A stretch of DNA of 10,640 nt from an uncultured Caulobacterales bacterium (GTDB lineage Bacteria > Pseudomonadota > Alphaproteobacteria > Caulobacterales > Maricaulaceae), in assembly GCA_937981945.1 (NCBI GenBank), contig CALJNJ010000226.1, positions 1-10,640 on the forward strand, given 5' to 3'. The position numbers and the translations under genes are program-made. Numbering within the stretch: position 1 is the first letter of the stretch; the number at the start of each line of letters is the position of its first letter. Below, one piece after another: positions 6,672 through 10,640 of this stretch. Under the pieces are notes generated by a model. That model worked only from the letters and a program-made list of their open reading frames with translations, was not told the DNA's origin and did no database searches.

Positions 6672-7200
6672 CTTCAAAAAGTGTGCCGGTTCGACGAAAA
6701 GGCGGCTTCATATAAATACCTTGAAACGAGCCTACGCAAACGTCTTTGTCGGCTCCGTTATACCCAATAGGAACGCCCGGTGGATGGCTCATGCCAAATG
6801 ATGTCACATCTCCCAATCTCACCGGGTCAGCGCCGATGATGTCATCTTGATTGCGATATTTTTCAATCGCAGCGGGATGACGAATGTAAAAACCTTCGTC
6901 GTCAGACCCGACGATAACATCCGGAAAGAAAATTGGAATGTAGCCGCGTTCGATTTCGGCTTGATCAACATAGGGACGCATTTCTTCAGAAATGATAGAG
7001 CGAACTTTCAAACATTGATTGTCATCAACAAATAGAACGACCTGTCCGGAGCTCAGCAAGGTTGGGGGGACATCAGGATTTTCAGGGTCGGCCGAAACCT
7101 TAAAGTATTTTATTTGCGTTTCAGGTTTGTCGGTTGGCGCCGTGGATGCACAGGCCGTGATAGTCAAAAAACAACATAGAGTAGCAATCCGAAAGGCCAT
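6646..7200 (-). CDS. Putative lipoprotein, duplicate copy A
   Basis: This 184-residue lipoprotein belongs to no family I recognise. It has a hydrophobic N-terminus ending in ITAC (lipid Cys17), then a soluble domain with two further cysteines (C63 and C155), both conserved in its neighbour and possibly forming a disulfide in the periplasm. It aligns over its whole length with the lipoprotein at 7242-7808: a 19-residue block (VVLFVDDNQCLKVRSIISE) is identical, and IPIFFP, GSD-EGF-IRHPAA, and D-IRLGDVT-type stretches are shared. I chose ATG at 7200-7198 because it matches the start of the paralogue. An in-frame ATG at 7224 would add eight residues read from a leftover TonB tail and has no Shine-Dalgarno. 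It overlaps the DUF4112 gene tail-to-tail by 26 bases. Function unknown. Confidence 0.75.
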   Translation of the reverse strand: MAFRIATLCCFLTITACASTAPTDKPETQIKYFKVSADPENPDVPPTLLSSGQVVLFVDDNQCLKVRSIISEEMRPYVDQAEIERGYIPIFFPDVIVGSDDEGFYIRHPAAIEKYRNQDDIIGADPVRLGDVTSFGMSHPPGVPIGYNGADKDVCVGSFQGIYMKPPFRRTGTLFEAISIPPGD

Positions 7201-7202
7201 CC

Positions 7203-7240
7203 TAATTATCAATCTTAAACACATAGCGTGACGCCCATGG
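7203..7240 (-). pseudogene. Relic of the 3' end of the TonB-domain gene
   Basis: The spacer between the two lipoprotein genes is almost entirely a copy of the last ~44 bases of the TonB-domain gene (7808-7851). The copy keeps the CCATGGGCGT start of the block, then is 5 bases shorter (CA in place of GACCAAA), then is identical for the stretch encoding RYVFKIDN. Two bases (AG) are inserted before GATGG. The piece has no gene of its own and marks the duplication boundary. It may still matter because it supplies the leader of lipoprotein gene A. Confidence 0.85.
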
Positions 7241-7241
7241 T

Positions 7242-7808
7242 CTAGTCATCCGGCAGCTCAAATATCGGCGTCATGCTCATGATACGGCCATTTTCATCCT
7301 TAGTAACGCTAAGTGGAGGGCTCAAATAAACGCCCCGGCGACTGCCTTGGCAAATATCCGGGTTAGCTCCGTTATGTTCAATAATCTTCCCCCCCATCGG
7401 CTCACTTATACCAAAGGCCGTGACGTCCCCTAATCTGATCGGGTCGGTCCCGACGATATCATCTCTTTGGCGATAGTCTTCGACAGCGGCAGGATGGCGA
7501 ATAAAAAACCCTGCTTCATCCGACCCAATGATGGTTTCGGGGAAAAAGATCGGAATAAAACCCTGATTGGCGTTGGCCGGCGTGATGACTGATTGTTCGG
7601 AAATGATAGAGCGAACTTTCAAACATTGGTTGTCATCAACAAACAGAACGACGTCCCCGGTGCTCAGCAAGGTTCGGGGAGCATCAGGAATTTCAGGGTC
7701 GGCCGAAATCTTAAAGTATTTTATTTGCGTTTCAGGTTCGTATGTACGGGCCGAATTTGCGCATCCGGCCAGGAGTAGTGTAACGAGAATTCCTGAGCGC
7801 CAAACCAT
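7242..7808 (-). CDS. Putative lipoprotein, copy B
   Basis: This 188-residue lipoprotein is of an unrecognised family and is the paralogue of the 6646-7200 protein. The signal peptide ends in a consensus lipobox LAGC (Cys16). Cysteines C62 (DDNQC) and C153 (PDIC) are conserved in both copies. The C-terminal tail is longer than in copy A and unrelated in its last ~20 residues. The ATG at 7808-7806 overlaps the stop of the TonB-domain gene as TGATG, so it is probably translated by coupling; a TTG directly before it is a weaker alternative start. Coupling to a TonB-domain gene hints at a shared envelope function, but nothing in the sequence identifies a substrate or partner. Confidence 0.8.
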   Translation of the reverse strand: MVWRSGILVTLLLAGCANSARTYEPETQIKYFKISADPEIPDAPRTLLSTGDVVLFVDDNQCLKVRSIISEQSVITPANANQGFIPIFFPETIIGSDEAGFFIRHPAAVEDYRQRDDIVGTDPIRLGDVTAFGISEPMGGKIIEHNGANPDICQGSRRGVYLSPPLSVTKDENGRIMSMTPIFELPDD

Positions 7809-7851
7809 CAATTATCAATCTTAAACACATAGCGTTTGGTCACGCCCATGG
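7242..7851 (-). repeat. Tandem duplication, right (intact) unit
   Basis: This unit consists of lipoprotein gene B and the last ~44 bases of the TonB-domain gene. It is probably the ancestral arrangement, because here the TonB gene is complete and overlaps the lipoprotein start. The junction with the left unit lies at about 7240-7242, immediately beside the stop codon of gene B. Confidence 0.85.
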
Positions 7852-8767
7852 CCGGGACCGCTTCACCATTGACGGTTTTGGGATGAAATTTCGTTCGCAT
7901 GGCCGCGCGCTCGGCCGCTTTGACAAAGTCCTTGCGATATTTTAAGGCGCGAGCACTGACAAGTTCCGCCATTCTGACTTCACCGTCTTCGTCAATATTC
8001 AGCGATAAAACCACAATGCCTTCTATGTCTTTGCGAAGGGCCCGTTTCGGATAACGCGGTTTGACGTTTTTGCGTATGGTCGGGCCTTTGATCCGCGCAT
8101 TTGGCGTTCCGGGTAGGGTTTCAACCGGAATTGACGGCGGAATATAGGCGTTCTCCACGATGACAATGCCGCCGGCCATTTCCGTATCGCTGACCGCGTC
8201 ATCAAATTGATCCGGCGGCGGGGTGAAATCTTGAGGCTCTATTATCTCGCTGTCTTCCTCATCATCATCGGTTTTGACCGGGATTTCCTGACCCAAAGCC
8301 AGTTTGACCGCCTCCATGTCAGCTTCGCGGCCGCCCAGTAATTGCGTGCCCCAAATATCTTCGTAAAGCCCCAGAGCGGCCAGTTTTACCGGTTCACTGG
8401 TGGATGTATTATAGACCACTTGGGTGAGGGCGGCCCAATCTTTGGCTTCAGCGCTGTTGATCACTTCAAGCTGAGCTTTGGCGGCCGGGATACGATCATG
8501 ATCCGGATAAGTGTTGATGAAGTCAATCAGGCGCGCACGTCGCAGCGCCGGTGATGTCTCGGTCAGGGCTTTGCCGTAAAGTTTAAGCACGGCTTTGGCG
8601 TCGTCATCAGACTCAACCACAACACGGCGGTTCTCCGACGACCAAATTGCGATGGCTCCTAAAAGGGTCAGACCCAACAGAATCATGGTCAGGACTTTCA
8701 GGCGATTAACGGTCTTACCGGAGCGCTCTTCATCCTGTTCCTCAATGTCGTCGACAGATTGATACAT
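7808..8767 (-). CDS. TonB-domain (energy transducer-like) membrane protein
   Basis: This 319-residue protein is anchored in the inner membrane by one segment (about 24-42) after a short acidic, charged cytoplasmic start. A helical periplasmic region follows (about 55-165, including a stretch like a TPR helix pair, FINTYPDHDRIPAAKAQLE), then an acidic Pro-rich linker (about 170-227), and a C-terminal TonB domain (about 230-319) with the signature PRYPKRALRKDIEGIVV and ending RYVFKIDN. TonB domains deliver proton-motive energy to outer-membrane receptors. Here the linker is short and the helical insert is unusual, so it may act as a scaffold rather than a classical transducer. ExbB/ExbD genes are not in view. 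The ATG at 8767 is preceded by TAGG. Its stop overlaps lipoprotein B as TGATG. It is divergent from polA across a 93-base gap. Confidence 0.85.
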   Translation of the reverse strand: MYQSVDDIEEQDEERSGKTVNRLKVLTMILLGLTLLGAIAIWSSENRRVVVESDDDAKAVLKLYGKALTETSPALRRARLIDFINTYPDHDRIPAAKAQLEVINSAEAKDWAALTQVVYNTSTSEPVKLAALGLYEDIWGTQLLGGREADMEAVKLALGQEIPVKTDDDEEDSEIIEPQDFTPPPDQFDDAVSDTEMAGGIVIVENAYIPPSIPVETLPGTPNARIKGPTIRKNVKPRYPKRALRKDIEGIVVLSLNIDEDGEVRMAELVSARALKYRKDFVKAAERAAMRTKFHPKTVNGEAVPAMGVTKRYVFKIDN

Positions 8768-8860
8768 AGACCTAACATATGCCCGGGCTTTTGTACCTGC
8801 AAGCCTTGCATGCCTTGAAATTGCATTCAGTGAGGCGCAAAACAGTGAAAAGGAGAATCA

Positions 8861-10640
8861 ATGTCCGGTGCAATAGTGGATCGCAATTCCCACGTCGTCC
8901 TTGTGGACGGGTCGGGATATATTTTCAGGGCCTATTATGCCCTGCCGCCGTTGACCCGTAAATCGGACAAACTTCCCATCGGCGCCGTGGCCGGATTTTC
9001 CAACATGTTGTTCAAACTCTTGCGTGCGCAAAATGATGACAACAGGCCGACCCATTTCGCGGTTATTTTTGATGCGTCGGGTCATACGTTCAGAAACGAA
9101 ATTTACGACGAATATAAGGCCAATCGGTCTGCGCCGCCCGAAGATTTGGTGCCGCAATTTCCGCTCACCCGTGACGCAACTATTGCCTTTGGCGCGCCGT
9201 CTATTGAGCAAGTCGGCTATGAGGCTGATGATCTGATTGCCACTTATGCCAAACAGGCTGAAGCTAAAGGGGCGAAAGTCACGATTATTTCGTCGGACAA
9301 AGATATGATGCAACTGGTCACGGACCGTGTGCAGATGCGCGACACCATGCGCAATAAAGATATCGGGATCGCAGAGGTCAAAGAAAAGTTTGGCGTCGCG
9401 CCTGACAAAGTCATTGATATTCAATCTTTGGCCGGCGACAGTGTGGATAATGTGCCGGGCGTTCCGGGGATCGGCGTGAAAACAGCCGCTTTGCTGATCA
9501 ATGAATATGGCGATTTGGACAGTTTGCTGGAAAGAGCCGGCGAAATACCACAAAAAGGCCGGCGCGAGAAAATGTTGGAACATGCGGACTCGGCGCGTCT
9601 TTCCCGCGAGCTTGTGACCCTCAAAACTGACGTGCCTCTGGATGTATCCTTGGAGGATTTGGCGGTTCGGGATCCGGACCCGGAAGCTCTGTTTGGCTTT
9701 TTGGAGCTGATGGAATTTCGAACCCTGACCAATCGAGTGCGTGACGCCATTGGTGAAGGGGCCACGGAGGGTCTGCGCCGCGAAGATACCGGTGATAAGC
9801 TGCCCGTCATGGCCGCCATGCCGCCGCCGGCCGTGTTTGACAAATCCAAATATGAATGCGTGCAAACACTTGATCGGCTGCAACACTGGATAAACCGCGC
9901 CTACGAGCGCGGCGTGGTGGCGGTCGATCTGGAAACTGACAGTCTCGACAGCGCCGCCGCCAATATGATTGGTGTTTGCCTGGCCGTTTCTGACAATGAA
10001 GCCTGTTATATTCCGCTGGGTCATACAGGGGGCGGGGATTTGCTGGGTCACGGGGCACCGGAGCAAATCGAGTTAAAAGCGGCCCTCTCGGCCCTTGAGC
10101 CTTTATTGCATGCGCCCGGTGTTTTGAAAGTCGGGCAAAATTTCAAATATGATCTGGGCGTGTTTCGCCGTTATGATTTATATCCGGCGCCTTATGACGA
10201 TACCATGCTGATGTCTTACGCCTTGGAAGGCGGTCTGCACGGTCACGGGATGGATGAATTATCCGAAATGTATTTCGGCCATAAACCGGTCAGTTTTAAA
10301 AAACTTGCCGGTACGGGCAAAAACGCCCGCACATTTAACGAGCTTTCCTTGGAAGAAGCCACGCCATATGCGGCGGAAGACGCGGATGTGACCTTGCGCC
10401 TGTGGCAATTTTTCAAACCTAAACTCGGGCAAAAACAGGTTGCGACCGTTTACGAAACTCTTGAGCGGGGCCTACCGCAAGTTTTAGCCAAAATGGAAAA
10501 CCAGGGCATCAAAGTTGACCGCTCTGTCTTGGCGCGTCTGTCCTCTGACTTTTCCCAAAAAATGGCCGGTCTGGAAGCGGAGGCGCAAAAGCTCGCCGGG
10601 CAACCGTTTAATGTCGGCAGTCCGAAACAGCTCGGCGATA
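8861..10640 (+). CDS. polA: DNA polymerase I, 5' part
   Basis: These are the first ~593 residues of DNA polymerase I, which fills gaps and removes RNA primers during replication and repair. The ATG follows AAGGAG (8850-8855) with 5-base spacing. The 5'-3' exonuclease domain is complete: D16 in VDGSGYIFRAYYA, EADD (121-124), SSDKD (about 144-148) and the helix-3-turn-helix AGDSVDNVPG followed by VPGIGVKTAA (191-210). The 3'-5' proofreading domain is intact as well: Exo I DLETD (D356, E358), Exo II GQNFKYD and Exo III YAAEDADVTL. Many bacterial PolA proteins have lost these residues. The polymerase domain has just begun (LERGLPQVLAKMENQGIKVD) when the window ends. The gene is divergent from the TonB-domain gene. 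The 93-base gap contains GCCTTGCAT/GCCTTGAAATTGCAT-type short repeats but no promoter I can fix. Confidence 0.97.
   Translation, partial: MSGAIVDRNSHVVLVDGSGYIFRAYYALPPLTRKSDKLPIGAVAGFSNMLFKLLRAQNDDNRPTHFAVIFDASGHTFRNEIYDEYKANRSAPPEDLVPQFPLTRDATIAFGAPSIEQVGYEADDLIATYAKQAEAKGAKVTIISSDKDMMQLVTDRVQMRDTMRNKDIGIAEVKEKFGVAPDKVIDIQSLAGDSVDNVPGVPGIGVKTAALLINEYGDLDSLLERAGEIPQKGRREKMLEHADSARLSRELVTLKTDVPLDVSLEDLAVRDPDPEALFGFLELMEFRTLTNRVRDAIGEGATEGLRREDTGDKLPVMAAMPPPAVFDKSKYECVQTLDRLQHWINRAYERGVVAVDLETDSLDSAAANMIGVCLAVSDNEACYIPLGHTGGGDLLGHGAPEQIELKAALSALEPLLHAPGVLKVGQNFKYDLGVFRRYDLYPAPYDDTMLMSYALEGGLHGHGMDELSEMYFGHKPVSFKKLAGTGKNARTFNELSLEEATPYAAEDADVTLRLWQFFKPKLGQKQVATVYETLERGLPQVLAKMENQGIKVDRSVLARLSSDFSQKMAGLEAEAQKLAGQPFNVGSPKQLGD

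Larger units (their letters stand above)
6646..7240 (-). repeat. Tandem duplication, left (diverged) unit
   Basis: This unit consists of lipoprotein gene A plus a decayed tail of the TonB-domain gene. It pairs with 7242-7851 at an offset of 606-611 bases. Bases 7204-7229 are identical to 7810-7835 (26 of 26). Bases 6989-7130 match 7600-7741 with about 12 mismatches in 142 by eye, while the remaining parts are much more diverged. Confidence 0.85.

Noticed and set aside
7198..7224. ATG at 7224 as start of lipoprotein A
   Set aside because: The extra eight codons are read from the relic of the TonB gene, have no Shine-Dalgarno, and do not match the start of the paralogue.
8768..8860. Promoters for the divergent TonB-domain and polA genes
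   Set aside because: TTGCAG with a 17-base spacer to TATGTT (minus strand) would make a leaderless TonB transcript, and TTGAAA at 8815 lacks a fitting -10 for polA. Both are too weak to list as features.
8858..10066. Long open frame (402 codons) on the minus strand
   Set aside because: It lies fully antisense to polA, whose conserved domains are unmistakable. Its translation is rich in His, Arg and Gln with no recognisable domain, as expected of an opposite-strand shadow.

Overview
The window looks like chromosomal DNA of an alphaproteobacterium. The signs are addA followed directly by trxA, a short zf-CHCC zinc-finger gene, TTGACG-type promoter sequence, and proteins of the style seen in Maricaulales/Hyphomonadales. 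The order-level placement is an inference and the genus is not identifiable. Base composition is moderate and fairly even. I saw no tRNA, rRNA, insertion sequence, phage gene or CRISPR array.

Layout: positions 1-1623 (+) hold the 3' part of addA (double-strand-break repair helicase/nuclease) and trxA (thioredoxin). Positions 1627-4848 (-) hold a two-gene operon, a DUF1800 lipoprotein followed by a Tat-exported DUF1501 protein, running tail-to-tail into trxA. Positions 5025-5960 (-) hold a YadG-like ABC-2 ATPase with no permease in view. A divergent intergenic region with a good-looking promoter then leads into a 59-residue zf-CHCC zinc-finger gene (6061-6240, +) and a DUF4112 membrane protein (to 6671, +). 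Positions 6646-8767 (-) hold a TonB-domain protein gene followed by two paralogous lipoprotein genes. From 8861 (+) polA begins and runs off the end of the window.

The most interesting part is 6646-7851. The two lipoprotein genes are a diverged tandem duplication whose unit also carried the last ~45 bp of the upstream TonB-domain gene. A decayed copy of that TonB tail still forms the spacer between the two lipoprotein genes. Nucleotide divergence across the repeat is very uneven: one ~140 bp block is about 92% identical by eye, while the signal peptides and C-termini hardly align. This suggests gene conversion or strong constraint. The TonB gene and the first lipoprotein overlap as TGATG, so they are probably translationally coupled and may share an envelope function.

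The other genes are mostly conserved housekeeping or envelope genes. I found no defence island or clear new system. Several starts were reassigned: TTG for the DUF1800 lipoprotein, ATG at 5960 rather than GTG at 5975 for the ABC ATPase, and ATG at 7200 and 7808 for the two lipoproteins. The DUF4112 gene has no ATG or GTG start at all.
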